A DNA stretch of 64,000 nucleotides from JANJWP01 sp964540725. GTDB lineage: Bacteria; Patescibacteriota; Gracilibacteria; BD1-5; UBA2023. Location: assembly GCA_964540725.1 (NCBI GenBank), contig CAZINU010000001.1:166334-230333 (forward strand), written 5' to 3'. Numbering within the stretch: position 1 is the stretch's first letter; each line of letters starts with the position of its first letter. Positions 17,056 to 25,872 of this stretch are shown piece after piece. The notes under the pieces are model-generated. The model was given only the letters and a program-made list of their open reading frames with translations, did not search any database and was not told where the DNA came from. A program made the position numbers and the translations under genes.

Positions 17056-17493
17056 TCACTTTGGAAGACCGGTCGTTTCTTCAATCGGTTTGGGCGTCGT
17101 GCCGAAATTTTTCCGTAGGTTAGAAGGCGGAATCGCGACGCCGCCGCCCGCCCGTTCTGAAACTTCTTCCGTCGACGCTTCGGGTCGTCCGCCCGCCGTT
17201 TCCGGAACGGCCGTGACCCTCCGATTCGGGATTTCGCCGTTCTCGACGGCGGCTGGAACCGAAAGGGGGTCCTTGGGAAATTCTTCCGCCACCGTTTTCT
17301 CCGAAACCGGCCCGATCGGAGTGGGGGCCAATTCGACCGGATCCGCCTTCGTTTTCATGGGCGAGCAGGCGGAGAGGACGGCGGCGAAGACCGCGGAGCG
17401 GAGGAAGTTCGATCGGGCGCCGACGGTTTTTCCGGGCGGATTTCCGAATGTTTTCGAAGGGGGCATGAAGGCTTTTTGAAGATGCGGGAACAT
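17056..17493 (-). CDS. Lipoprotein-like ORF at the head of the ubiquitin-like operon
   Basis: 145 aa (ATG 17493; a second Met at 17466 is also possible). Hydrophobic stretch LRSAVFAAVLSACSPMK ends in a lipobox-like LSAC. The rest is Pro/Glu-rich without domain motifs. It ends TGA (17056-17058), 12 nt and in frame before the GTG of the next ORF. No SD and no clear promoter found in 17494-17570. Confidence 0.5.
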   Translation of the reverse strand: MFPHLQKAFMPPSKTFGNPPGKTVGARSNFLRSAVFAAVLSACSPMKTKADPVELAPTPIGPVSEKTVAEEFPKDPLSVPAAVENGEIPNRRVTAVPETAGGRPEASTEEVSERAGGGVAIPPSNLRKNFGTTPKPIEETTGLPK

Positions 17494-17570
17494 GGGCGCG
17501 GTGGTGGTACGGCGCCGATTCTCCGTCTTCCGGAAATGAAAAAAACGGAAAAAGCCACGAAAAAGCCACG

Positions 17571-17599
17571 AAAAAACCGGGGAATTCCCCGGCTTTTTC
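17571..17599. terminator. Terminator after the beta-CASP nuclease gene
   Basis: AAAAAACCGGGG-aatt-CCCCGGCTTTTTCG. It lies just past the stop of the minus-strand nuclease gene and upstream of the ubiquitin-like operon, separating the two units. Confidence 0.8.
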
Positions 17600-17627
17600 G
17601 ATTGGAACCGCGTTGGCCAAGTTCCGA

Positions 17628-20600
17628 TTACTCTCGGCCTTCTTCCATTTCGAGCATTTGTCGCATTTCCATTTCGAGCGTTTCGAAAAGTTCCCCGTTC
17701 TTGTCCATTCGGTGGATCACGAGAAGGTTTTCGAAAGATTTGAGGGGATCGCCCCGGTTCTCTTCCGCGTCGCGGGCACAGTACCGAATTTGGTCCATCG
17801 CCGCGCGAATCGGCTTATATCCTTCGAGCGAGCGGATGGTATCGTCGACCGCCATTCGAATGCCGTATTGAACGGCGGTTTCGTCAATCGTGGGAAGTTC
17901 GGAATCCCAGTCCGATTCCGAAATGTCCAAGGTATCCGGATTCTCGAGTCGGGATCGAAGTTCGGCGACGCGCTGTTCGTACGTCTTCCGGCGTCCGCGA
18001 GCCTCGTCCAGTTCGAGCGTCCGGCGCTCCCGGTTCTTTCCGAATTCGAAAGCTCGGCTCTGGTGCCTTTGGAGATCTCTCCGCGCCCAATGCAGGGTGC
18101 TGTCGCCCCCCTTTCCCGATACGTATACCCGCTTCTGTTCGTCCGAACCGAATTCTTCCCGAAGAAGCGGCGAAAGTCCGGAGAGGAGAGCGTCCCGATC
18201 GGAGAGCAGCCGTTCCATCTCCGCGATTCCGTCCCCAAGCGGCGCCGTCGCGATCGAAATCGCGCCGTCGGACGAGCCTCGTTCGCGCAGTTCCTTTCCT
18301 ATTTGGAACATCCGTTTCCGAAGGGCCGATATTTGCGATTCGAGATGTTCCGGAACGTACGAGAGGATTCGGTTCAGCGATTCGACGGCGGAACGTTCCG
18401 CCCGCTCCCTTTCCTCGAGTCTGGCGATCGCGTTTTTAATCCGCTCGACGTCGTTCTCCGCCTTAGCCTCGAGTTGTCTTGCTTCTGCAAGGTCGCGCTC
18501 AAGCTTCTTTATGGCGTCCTGAATCCGTTCTGCCTTCCCCGGACGATCAATGCCCCGAAGCGGGCGTTGTCCGGTCTGTACGAACCATTTTACATCGTCG
18601 GAAGTTCGGAGTCCGGCGAATATTTCGGAAACCATCCGGTTTTTTTGGATGACGGATTCCCTCATCGCATGAGCCCGCTCACGAAGCGTCGTCAGGATTC
18701 CGTCGCTTTCCTCTCCGGTCGCCATCTGCCCGCTTCTTCGTTCGTGGCGTTTAGCCCGCCTCCGGTCATGCGGGTGCCGGCGTTCGACGGAGGTTTTCCG
18801 AAGTAGCTTGGACATCCCTTCGATTTCATTCTCGAGCCTCCCTATTTCCGCCTCATCCTTCCGTATCGACCGGACCAGTTCGAGTCCGTCGAGCAGGAAT
18901 TTCGCGCCCACGAGCCCGACCTTCGAATGGGCCTCCGAGAACATCGATTGCAATCGGAGCTCGTAGGCGCCCAACAGTTCCCGAGCCTTCGCCGCGATTG
19001 TCTTCGCCCGCTTGGCTTCCGAGATTGCGTCGCCCGCTTCCTTTTTCGAGCCGCTCGCTCCGGGGGCGATGGGGGCTTCTCCGTTCGAGTCCGGCGTCCG
19101 CGACGGCTTTCCGCCGCCTTGCTCGTTCGTTCTTGCCGGAACGTTCCGAGGTTTTCGCGGGACGGATTCGCGAACCGTTTCCCGTACTTTTCTCGCAACC
19201 TTTTTCCGAACCAGTTCGCTTCCGCGGAAAATGAGCCGCTCTCCGAGTTCCGGGATGACGAGGCTTTCCGGATAATACCCGTAGTCGTAGAGGAATGCCG
19301 CGAGATCCGCCTGGGCCCCGTCGTCGCCGTGGATAAGGACGATCTTCTGATTGGGCGCGAGCTTCAGGCTTTCCAGATAGGTCAGGTTGTCTTCCGCGTC
19401 GGCGTGCCCGGAAAGGAACCGGTAGCTCTCGATCTTTGCCCGGATAAGCACGTTCGCATCCTCGATTTCGACGAAACGTTCGTGCTCCGGAACGTCCGTC
19501 CGGACGTCCGGACCGTCGTCTTCCATACGCGTTCCCGTGACATTCAAGAGTTTTCGGCCCACGGTTCCCTTCGCCATGTATCCGGGAAACAGGAACGCCG
19601 ATTGCGAATCGCCCCCGAAACTTTTCAAGTACGAGACGATGGGGCCGCCGTTCGCCATTCCGGAAGCGGTGACGACGATCTTCCGCTCATTCCGGTCGTT
19701 TTTGTGGAATTCCCGATCCTCTTCCGTCGAGATGATTTCGTAGTATCCGTGGCTCGGATCCAGGTATTCGATGAAGTCTTCCAGATTCTTCCGTTCGCGT
19801 TCGAGGTAGTCGCTTCCGAGCGCGTGGCGGATGGCATCGGCTTCGGGGAGCGAGAGTTCCGAAAGCCTTCGGCGGGCTGAGAAGACGTAATTCCGAAGGT
19901 GCTTTACGCCCGACGGGGAATCGACGTAGATTTTCACGTTCTTGTCGATCTTTCCCTCGGCCTTCAGTTTCACCGTCCGGTAGAGGATATTTTGAAGCCG
20001 GTCGAGCGAGAAGCAGCTTTCGAAGACCCGGCGATGGGTTTTCGTCCGCTCCACGAGCCCGGTTTCGAATTCGTCGCGCCCCTTCTCGAAATCTTTGCGA
20101 ACCCGGTCGCGGTAGGTGGATTCGATGACCGCCACGTCGATGGGAACGTCCGCCGGCGGAACGGGAACGCCGCAGGGGTGGATGTCCCACTTGTACGACC
20201 CGACGTCGCCCGAAAAGAGCACGTGCTTGTAGTCGCCGTGCAAATCGTCGTAAATTCGAAACAGCACGCTCGTGCTTCCGATGATGTGGCCGGCGTCGTA
20301 GAACCGGAACGCGATCTTTCCGGGGACGACGTCCTTCCAGCCGTCCGATATTTCGTGGGTGGTGATATGGTCGAACGCCCGCTCTACCGCCGTCAGATCG
20401 TACGGGGGAGGAGGGACCTCGAACCGCTTCTTCCAATTGGCGTCGTTTCGGTCGATTCCGTATTCTTCGAGCGTTTGGATCGCTTGCCGATACCGGGTCG
20501 CCGGCGGCGCGTCGTGGGTTCTTTCCATGCGGTTTCCCGATCCGTCGGTACTTCTGGCGACCTGGGGAACCCCGTCGCCCCGGGATTCGTACTGTTCGAG

Positions 20601-21008
20601 CGTTTGGAGCGCGTTCGAAATCTTTCGGACTTTTTCATCCGATTGACGCCTTTTGGCCTCGTAATCTTTCATGCTGATTTTCGCGCTGTCTTCCCAGGAT
20701 ATGAACGCGGCATCCGCCGTATCGTCGGTGGAAAAAATCGGCGCGTCCAGTTCCCCGCCGCCGGAAAACGCCCTCGGGGTGTCGGCGATATGGTCGAAGT
20801 GGGGGTGCGTTTGATAGACGGCGATAGCCCTCCGCATAAGGTCTTCGGTCTTCCGATCCGGAACGTTCGCGCCCTGGAATCCCCCGGTGTCGACGAGTTG
20901 GCTGTAGACGGTTTTTCCGTATCGGACGATGAGTTCGTGGCACGACCCGGTCAGGTTCGGGCCATCGGGCGTTCCGATTCCTCCGTGCGATACGATTTCG
21001 AATTCCAT
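17628..21008 (-). CDS. Beta-CASP metallo-beta-lactamase ribonuclease with a long coiled-coil extension
   Basis: 1126 aa from MEFEIVSHGGIGTPDG. The MBL motif HPHFDHIAD (Zn-binding HxHxDH) is near residue 70, with FYDAGHIIGS and FSGDVGSYKWD following. The beta-CASP part has VIESTYRDR, VTASGMANGGPIVSYL and FLSGHADAEDN, typical of CPSF73/Ysh1-like RNA nucleases. Beyond about 600 the protein is a Lys/Glu/Arg-rich region with at least two long coiled coils, roughly 450 residues more than common family members. Likely an RNA endo/exonuclease with a built-in oligomerisation or partner module. No internal TGA. Stop TAA. Confidence 0.82.
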   Translation of the reverse strand: MEFEIVSHGGIGTPDGPNLTGSCHELIVRYGKTVYSQLVDTGGFQGANVPDRKTEDLMRRAIAVYQTHPHFDHIADTPRAFSGGGELDAPIFSTDDTADAAFISWEDSAKISMKDYEAKRRQSDEKVRKISNALQTLEQYESRGDGVPQVARSTDGSGNRMERTHDAPPATRYRQAIQTLEEYGIDRNDANWKKRFEVPPPPYDLTAVERAFDHITTHEISDGWKDVVPGKIAFRFYDAGHIIGSTSVLFRIYDDLHGDYKHVLFSGDVGSYKWDIHPCGVPVPPADVPIDVAVIESTYRDRVRKDFEKGRDEFETGLVERTKTHRRVFESCFSLDRLQNILYRTVKLKAEGKIDKNVKIYVDSPSGVKHLRNYVFSARRRLSELSLPEADAIRHALGSDYLERERKNLEDFIEYLDPSHGYYEIISTEEDREFHKNDRNERKIVVTASGMANGGPIVSYLKSFGGDSQSAFLFPGYMAKGTVGRKLLNVTGTRMEDDGPDVRTDVPEHERFVEIEDANVLIRAKIESYRFLSGHADAEDNLTYLESLKLAPNQKIVLIHGDDGAQADLAAFLYDYGYYPESLVIPELGERLIFRGSELVRKKVARKVRETVRESVPRKPRNVPARTNEQGGGKPSRTPDSNGEAPIAPGASGSKKEAGDAISEAKRAKTIAAKARELLGAYELRLQSMFSEAHSKVGLVGAKFLLDGLELVRSIRKDEAEIGRLENEIEGMSKLLRKTSVERRHPHDRRRAKRHERRSGQMATGEESDGILTTLRERAHAMRESVIQKNRMVSEIFAGLRTSDDVKWFVQTGQRPLRGIDRPGKAERIQDAIKKLERDLAEARQLEAKAENDVERIKNAIARLEERERAERSAVESLNRILSYVPEHLESQISALRKRMFQIGKELRERGSSDGAISIATAPLGDGIAEMERLLSDRDALLSGLSPLLREEFGSDEQKRVYVSGKGGDSTLHWARRDLQRHQSRAFEFGKNRERRTLELDEARGRRKTYEQRVAELRSRLENPDTLDISESDWDSELPTIDETAVQYGIRMAVDDTIRSLEGYKPIRAAMDQIRYCARDAEENRGDPLKSFENLLVIHRMDKNGELFETLEMEMRQMLEMEEGRE

Positions 21009-21169
21009 GAAAACCCCGCGTTTATGTATAACAAGAAAATCTTTTATCCAGAAGTCAATAATACGCAAGCCTCATTTTGACAATCATTCGTTTTTGCTTA
21101 AAAAAATCTTGATTTCCGAGCGGAACGCATATATTTCACATCGAAGGAACGCTCCTAAATTCTTCTCCC

Positions 21170-22270
21170 ATGCGAACTCTCGCCCGCATAGCGGCAGCCG
21201 TTGCCGCTTCCTCCCTAGCCGTGCCGGCATCATTTGCCGCCATCGGTTTTTCCGGCTACTTCTCGGAATCCCCCGATTTCCGAATCGAACGGACCTTCCA
21301 GTACGACAATTCGTACACGTATTTGGTCCGCGTTTGTAACGACGGGGGAACCCCGTCCGTGGCCGGCACTTTGAAGATCGCCATCGGCCGGTCGTCTTCC
21401 AATAAGGAAGAACGTCATTATAACGGAGTCATTCCCCCGGCCGACACCTGTACGAATTACGAAATCAGGAACGTCCGCCGGTACGGAACCGCCTCCGAAC
21501 GGACGTATCCCGTCAGCGTGTCCGTCTCTTGGCAAGGGCGCGAACGCGAATTCAACAGCAAGAACAATTCGAAGGTCATTCCGGCATCGACGACCTCGAC
21601 CCCGACCGGAAGTTGGACGTCGAACACGTCCGACCCTTCCGACAACGTCTATGCGGGACGGACGTGGTACTATCCCAACGGCAATCCGTGTTACGGATAC
21701 CGGTATGCGGACGGCACCTACCGGTACCAGGATGGCCGAACGTACTCGTACGATTCCTACGGCTGCTCCTATGGCGGCAACATCGTTCCGGGAACGAGCG
21801 GGTACTATTGGCAGGGATACCCCGTGTATTCCGGGTATTCCGGGTACGTGGAAATGACCCCGCAGACGCAGTATCCGTCGTGGAATTCGTATAATGATTA
21901 CTGGCCCACGCAGTATTATCAAGCCTCAAACGTTTACTCCCGTCCGAATTTCACCGTAACCCGTATCGGTCGGGACGGCAGCTATCGGAACATTCTGGCA
22001 ACCGTTTGTAACTGGGGGAACGACATGTCGGCCTTCGCGAACTTGAATCTCGATATCGAGAACGTTTCGACGGGTGGCAAGTACCGGTCGACCGACTACG
22101 TCAAACTTCTGAATGGCCAGTGCCGCGACATTTCCGTAAGCTTTTCGAGTTTTTCCTTCAATCGGAGCGGATCCTACGCTTTCCGTGCCACCGTGGACCC
22201 TGACAACCAGTTCTCCGAGCAGAACGAATCCGACAATACGTTCAATACGAACGTTTGGTACGAGAGGTAG
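21170..22270 (+). CDS. Secreted protein with CARDB-like beta-sandwich repeats
   Basis: 366 aa. Signal peptide MRTLARIAAAVAASSLAVPA. Two related domains with the pattern TYLVRVCNDGGTPSVAG / NILATVCNWGNDMSAFANL...NGQCRDISVSFSS and an ending DPDNQFSEQNESDN are typical of CARDB-type adhesion modules; each has a Cys pair. Between them is a Tyr/Gly-rich segment (about 160-245). Probably a cell-surface or extracellular protein. TAG, then a strong terminator. Confidence 0.7.
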   Translation: MRTLARIAAAVAASSLAVPASFAAIGFSGYFSESPDFRIERTFQYDNSYTYLVRVCNDGGTPSVAGTLKIAIGRSSSNKEERHYNGVIPPADTCTNYEIRNVRRYGTASERTYPVSVSVSWQGREREFNSKNNSKVIPASTTSTPTGSWTSNTSDPSDNVYAGRTWYYPNGNPCYGYRYADGTYRYQDGRTYSYDSYGCSYGGNIVPGTSGYYWQGYPVYSGYSGYVEMTPQTQYPSWNSYNDYWPTQYYQASNVYSRPNFTVTRIGRDGSYRNILATVCNWGNDMSAFANLNLDIENVSTGGKYRSTDYVKLLNGQCRDISVSFSSFSFNRSGSYAFRATVDPDNQFSEQNESDNTFNTNVWYER

Positions 22271-22282
22271 GAAGGTCTTTTG

Positions 22283-22316
22283 AAAACCCCGCCGATACGG
22301 TATCGGCGGGGTTTTC
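22283..22316 (+). terminator. Rho-independent terminator
   Basis: AAAACCCCGCCGATAC-ggtatcGGCGGGGTTTTCG: long GC-rich stem with flanking A and T runs, 12 bp after the CARDB-like gene. Confidence 0.88.
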
Positions 22317-22386
22317 GTTTGCCCGAGTCCGTTCATGGGAAGAGCGCCGCTCCGACTCCGTTTTTTTTGAAATCCGTATTTTTTTC

Positions 22387-22425
22387 TTGCATTCAAAATT
22401 AGCACATATATAATGTACGTGCTAA
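22387..22425 (+). promoter_or_regulatory. clpB promoter overlapped by a CIRCE element (HrcA operator)
   Basis: TTAGCAC-N13-GTGCTAA at 22399-22425 equals the core of CIRCE (TTAGCACTC-N9-GAGTGCTAA). A sigma70-like promoter is superposed: TTGCAT (22387-22392), 16 nt, TATAAT (22409-22414). HrcA binding would block the -10 box. The same element precedes dnaK. Confidence 0.88.
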
Positions 22426-22513
22426 ATCCGAAGAAGGGAGCATGCCGAAACGGCTACGGAGACGAGTCGGATCCCTTCCGGAAGCGGCGGATACTTTCTT
22501 ATCCACCCATTCC

Positions 22514-25090
22514 ATGAACTTCGAAAAATATACCCGCCAAGCCCAAAAGCGCCTCTCGGAGGCCGAGTCGCTCGCGTTCGACGCGAAACATTCCACGCTC
22601 GAAGGCGTCCATATCCTCGCCGCCATGCTCGCGTCGAACGAATCGGTCGCTCCGGAATTGCTCAAATCGGCCGGTGCGAACGTGGCCACGCTCAGCAATG
22701 CCGCGAACGCGCGACTCTCGACGCTCGCGAAAATTTCCGGACCGTCGGCGAACCCGGTCGTGTCGCCGGAATTGCGCGAGGTTTTTTCCAAGGCGGAAAA
22801 ATTCGCTTCCGGCATGGGGGACGAGTACGTTACCGAAGAGCATATCGTTCTCGCCCTTGCCGAAGCGGCCTCGCTGAAACCGGCCTTCGAATCGTCCGGA
22901 ACCGACGCGAAGAAATTGAAATCCGCCCTCGATACCCTGCGTGCCGGAGAGCGCGTTACGTCGCCCGATGCCGAAGAACTCCGCGGATCCCTCGCCAAAT
23001 TCACGACCGACCTTATCGAACTCGCGAGAAAGGGAAAGATTGACCCGGTCATCGGACGCGAAGACGAGATTCGCCGCACCATTCAAATTCTCTCGCGTCG
23101 AACGAAGAACAATCCCGTACTCATCGGTGACCCCGGAGTGGGGAAGACGGCCATCGTCGAAGGCATCGCCCGAAAGATCGTGGACGGCGACGTTCCCGAT
23201 TCGCTCAAAGGAAAGCGCCTTCTCACGCTCGACTTGGGCGCGCTCATCGCCGGGGCCAAGTACCGCGGCGAATTCGAAGAGCGTCTGAAGGCCGTGGTGA
23301 AGGAAGTAGAAAAATCCGAAGGTTCGACCATTCTCTTCATCGACGAGCTCCACACCATCGTGGGCGCCGGAAACCAGGAGGGCGGGGCCGATGCCGGCAA
23401 TCTGCTCAAACCCGCGCTCGCCCGCGGAACCGTCAAAGTCATCGGCGCGACGACCGTGGCCGAATACCGGAAGTACGTGGAAAAAGACGCGGCGCTCGAA
23501 CGGCGCTTCCAACCCGTAACGGTCGACGAACCCACGCCGGAAGATACGCTCGCCATCCTTCGCGGTATTAAGGAAAAGTACGAAACGTTCCACGGTATCT
23601 CGATTGCCGACCGCGCCCTCGAAGACGCCGTCGAACTTTCCGTCAAGTACGTAGCCGACCGCAAGCTTCCCGACAAGGCCATCGACCTTATCGACGAGGC
23701 GGCCGCAAGCGTAAAGATGAGCTCCACGTCGAAACCGGTCGAACTCGACAAGCTCGAAAAGGAAATCCGTTCGCTCGAAATCGAACGTGAGGCGAAGAAA
23801 TCCGAAGCGTCCTTAGACGCCGGTACCGCGGCCGAACTCGAGGCCGAAATCGCGACGAAACGCGAAACCCTTCGGGCCCGCCTTGCCAAGTGGGAGACCG
23901 AGAAGAAGTGCATCGACCGCATGAAAGAAGGTCGCGCCAAGATCGACGCGCTGAAGATCCAGGCGGAAGACTTCGAACGCCGCGCCGACTTCTCGGCCGT
24001 CGCCCGCATTCGGTACGCCGAAATTCCGGCCGTCGAAAAAGATATTTCCGATGCCGAAAAAGAGCTTGCGGAAATTCGTGAGCGCGGCGAGTCCAGCCTT
24101 CGGGAGCGGGTCGATCGCGAAGACGTCGCTTCGGTCGTCGCCAAGTGGACGGGAATTCCCACCGGAAAACTCCTCGAAACCGAGAAGGAAAAATACCTGA
24201 AGCTCTTCGAACGGCTTTCCGACCGCGTCGTCGGACAAGATGCCGCCGTCAGGAAGGTAGCCGAAGCCATCCAACGCGCCAAGGCCGGGCTTTCCGACCC
24301 GAAGCGCCCCATCGGCTCGTTTCTCTTCCTCGGCCCGACCGGGGTGGGGAAGACCGAAACGGCGAAGGCTTTGGCCTCGGAGCTCTTCTCGGACCCCGGC
24401 GCGTTCATCCGCATCGACATGAGCGAGTACGGCGAAGCGCATGCGGTCGCCCGAATGATCGGATCGCCCCCGGGATACGTCGGGCACGAAGAAGGCGGCC
24501 AACTGACCGAAGCCGTCCGCCGTAAGCCGTACTCCGTCATTCTCTTCGACGAAATTGAAAAGGCCCACCCCGACGTCTTCAATGTCTTCCTTCAGATTCT
24601 CGACGACGGACGGTTGACCGACGGGAAGGGGCGGACGGTGAATTTCCGCAATACGGTCGTCATTATGACGTCGAACCTTTTAACCGGGTATCCTACCGAA
24701 GGAAAGACCGAGGCGGAAGTCCGCAAGGGGATCGCGAGCGAACTTGCGAAGAGGCTCCGGCCCGAGTTCGTGAACCGCATCGACGATATCGTGCTCTTCA
24801 ATCCGCTCTCCGAAGGCATTCTCGAAATTATTGCCGCCATGCTGCTTTCGCAGGTAGCTGAACATTTGTCCGAGCGGAAGATCCGCGCGACGTTCTCACC
24901 TTCGATCCGCTCCGAGGTCGCGAAGCTTGGATTCGACCCCGAATTCGGCGCCCGCCCCATGCGTCGAGCCGTGACCGAATACGTGGTCAACCCGCTCGCG
25001 CTCAAGATTCTCTCGGGCGAAATCTCGGAAGGCGACGGCGTGGAGGTTTCGTTCGAGAACGGCGCCGTTACGGTGGTGAAATCGGCCTAA
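22514..25090 (+). CDS. clpB: ATP-dependent disaggregase ClpB
   Basis: 858 aa. N-domain starts MNFEKYTRQAQKRLSEAESL. AAA1 has GDPGVGKTAIVEG and ILFIDELHTIVGAG; a shortened coiled-coil middle domain occupies about 400-520; AAA2 has LGPTGVGKTETAKAL, the arginine-finger region and FVNRIDDIVLF near the C-terminus. With DnaK it rescues aggregated proteins after heat stress. A longer start at 22442 is possible in frame, but 22514 gives the normal N-domain. The CIRCE upstream indicates HrcA control. Confidence 0.93.
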   Translation: MNFEKYTRQAQKRLSEAESLAFDAKHSTLEGVHILAAMLASNESVAPELLKSAGANVATLSNAANARLSTLAKISGPSANPVVSPELREVFSKAEKFASGMGDEYVTEEHIVLALAEAASLKPAFESSGTDAKKLKSALDTLRAGERVTSPDAEELRGSLAKFTTDLIELARKGKIDPVIGREDEIRRTIQILSRRTKNNPVLIGDPGVGKTAIVEGIARKIVDGDVPDSLKGKRLLTLDLGALIAGAKYRGEFEERLKAVVKEVEKSEGSTILFIDELHTIVGAGNQEGGADAGNLLKPALARGTVKVIGATTVAEYRKYVEKDAALERRFQPVTVDEPTPEDTLAILRGIKEKYETFHGISIADRALEDAVELSVKYVADRKLPDKAIDLIDEAAASVKMSSTSKPVELDKLEKEIRSLEIEREAKKSEASLDAGTAAELEAEIATKRETLRARLAKWETEKKCIDRMKEGRAKIDALKIQAEDFERRADFSAVARIRYAEIPAVEKDISDAEKELAEIRERGESSLRERVDREDVASVVAKWTGIPTGKLLETEKEKYLKLFERLSDRVVGQDAAVRKVAEAIQRAKAGLSDPKRPIGSFLFLGPTGVGKTETAKALASELFSDPGAFIRIDMSEYGEAHAVARMIGSPPGYVGHEEGGQLTEAVRRKPYSVILFDEIEKAHPDVFNVFLQILDDGRLTDGKGRTVNFRNTVVIMTSNLLTGYPTEGKTEAEVRKGIASELAKRLRPEFVNRIDDIVLFNPLSEGILEIIAAMLLSQVAEHLSERKIRATFSPSIRSEVAKLGFDPEFGARPMRRAVTEYVVNPLALKILSGEISEGDGVEVSFENGAVTVVKSA

Positions 25091-25122
25091 TGCGCCGGAA
25101 CCGCCCACGAACGTTCCCATGT

Positions 25123-25152
25123 GAAAAAAGTCCGGAGCATCCGGGCTTTTTT
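25123..25152 (+). terminator. clpB terminator
   Basis: GAAAAAAGTCCGGA-gca-TCCGGGCTTTTTTC, about 33 bp after the clpB stop. Confidence 0.82.
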
Positions 25153-25210
25153 CGGGGTTTCGGCGTCGGGGAATTTTCTATGAATCCGCCCGGCACGCCC
25201 GTATTTTCTC

Positions 25211-25237
25211 TTGACAAAGCCGGTTTCGTGACATAAT
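25211..25237 (+). promoter_or_regulatory. Possible promoter of the 184-aa gene
   Basis: TTGACA at 25211-25216 and CATAAT at 25232-25237 with a short 15-nt spacer, 32 bp before the ATG at 25270. The region is AT-rich relative to its surroundings. Confidence 0.45.
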
Positions 25238-25269
25238 CGAAATAATATATGGAAATATAAGGTCAGAAT

Positions 25270-25824
25270 ATGTCCATAGGTCGTCTTTCCGGGTTTCTCG
25301 CCAGTCACGTCGGTAAACGGGGGAATCCTTCGGTTTCGCAATTACGGAACCATTTTGCCGAATTGGTTTTGGAACCCGCCTCACAGGATTCGAGAATCCC
25401 CTTCGAATGGTCTGACGCGCTTCGGGCGTGTATTTTGGAGAACGACCCAATCAACCGGGTGTACGACGCCATCGACCGGATTCTTTCCCTCGAATCCACA
25501 CCCGAAGGGATTCGTGACGAGCTTCGCCGGACGACGGACGAGTACCGGAACGTTCCCATGCCGTCGCGACGCAAGAAAATATCCGACGGAACGACGTCCC
25601 GGGCGTGTTTCCGGGTCGTTTCCTACCTTCTCGCCATGCGGCTCATCGACGACGCCGAACGGTTTTTCCGAACGACCGAGGATGACTTTCTCTCACGGAA
25701 ACCCGACGCGCTCTGGGCGGAGAACGAATTCGTCGCGCTCGCGAAAGATTTGTATACCGATCTCGTCATTCTGGGGGGCGCCGAAGAATTGCGCGAAATG
25801 TTCCGAGACTTCAAGTTGCCTTAA
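25270..25824 (+). CDS. Hypothetical protein (184 aa)
   Basis: Mostly alpha-helical and soluble, beginning MSIGRLSGFLASHVGKRGNP. Helices FEWSDALRACILENDPINRVY, VVSYLLAMRLIDDAERFF and VALAKDLYTDLVILGG are readable. No motif or signal peptide. It stands alone between clpB and the MacB-like permease, with its own promoter candidate. Stop TAA. Confidence 0.6.
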   Translation: MSIGRLSGFLASHVGKRGNPSVSQLRNHFAELVLEPASQDSRIPFEWSDALRACILENDPINRVYDAIDRILSLESTPEGIRDELRRTTDEYRNVPMPSRRKKISDGTTSRACFRVVSYLLAMRLIDDAERFFRTTEDDFLSRKPDALWAENEFVALAKDLYTDLVILGGAEELREMFRDFKLP

Positions 25825-25872
25825 ACTTCGCGGGTACCATCGAGACGTCCGAATCATTTCCATTCCCGACCC

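Noticed and set aside
22442..22513. Earlier clpB start
   Set aside because: Adds 24 basic residues not expected for the ClpB N-domain; the ATG at 22514 gives the normal start.
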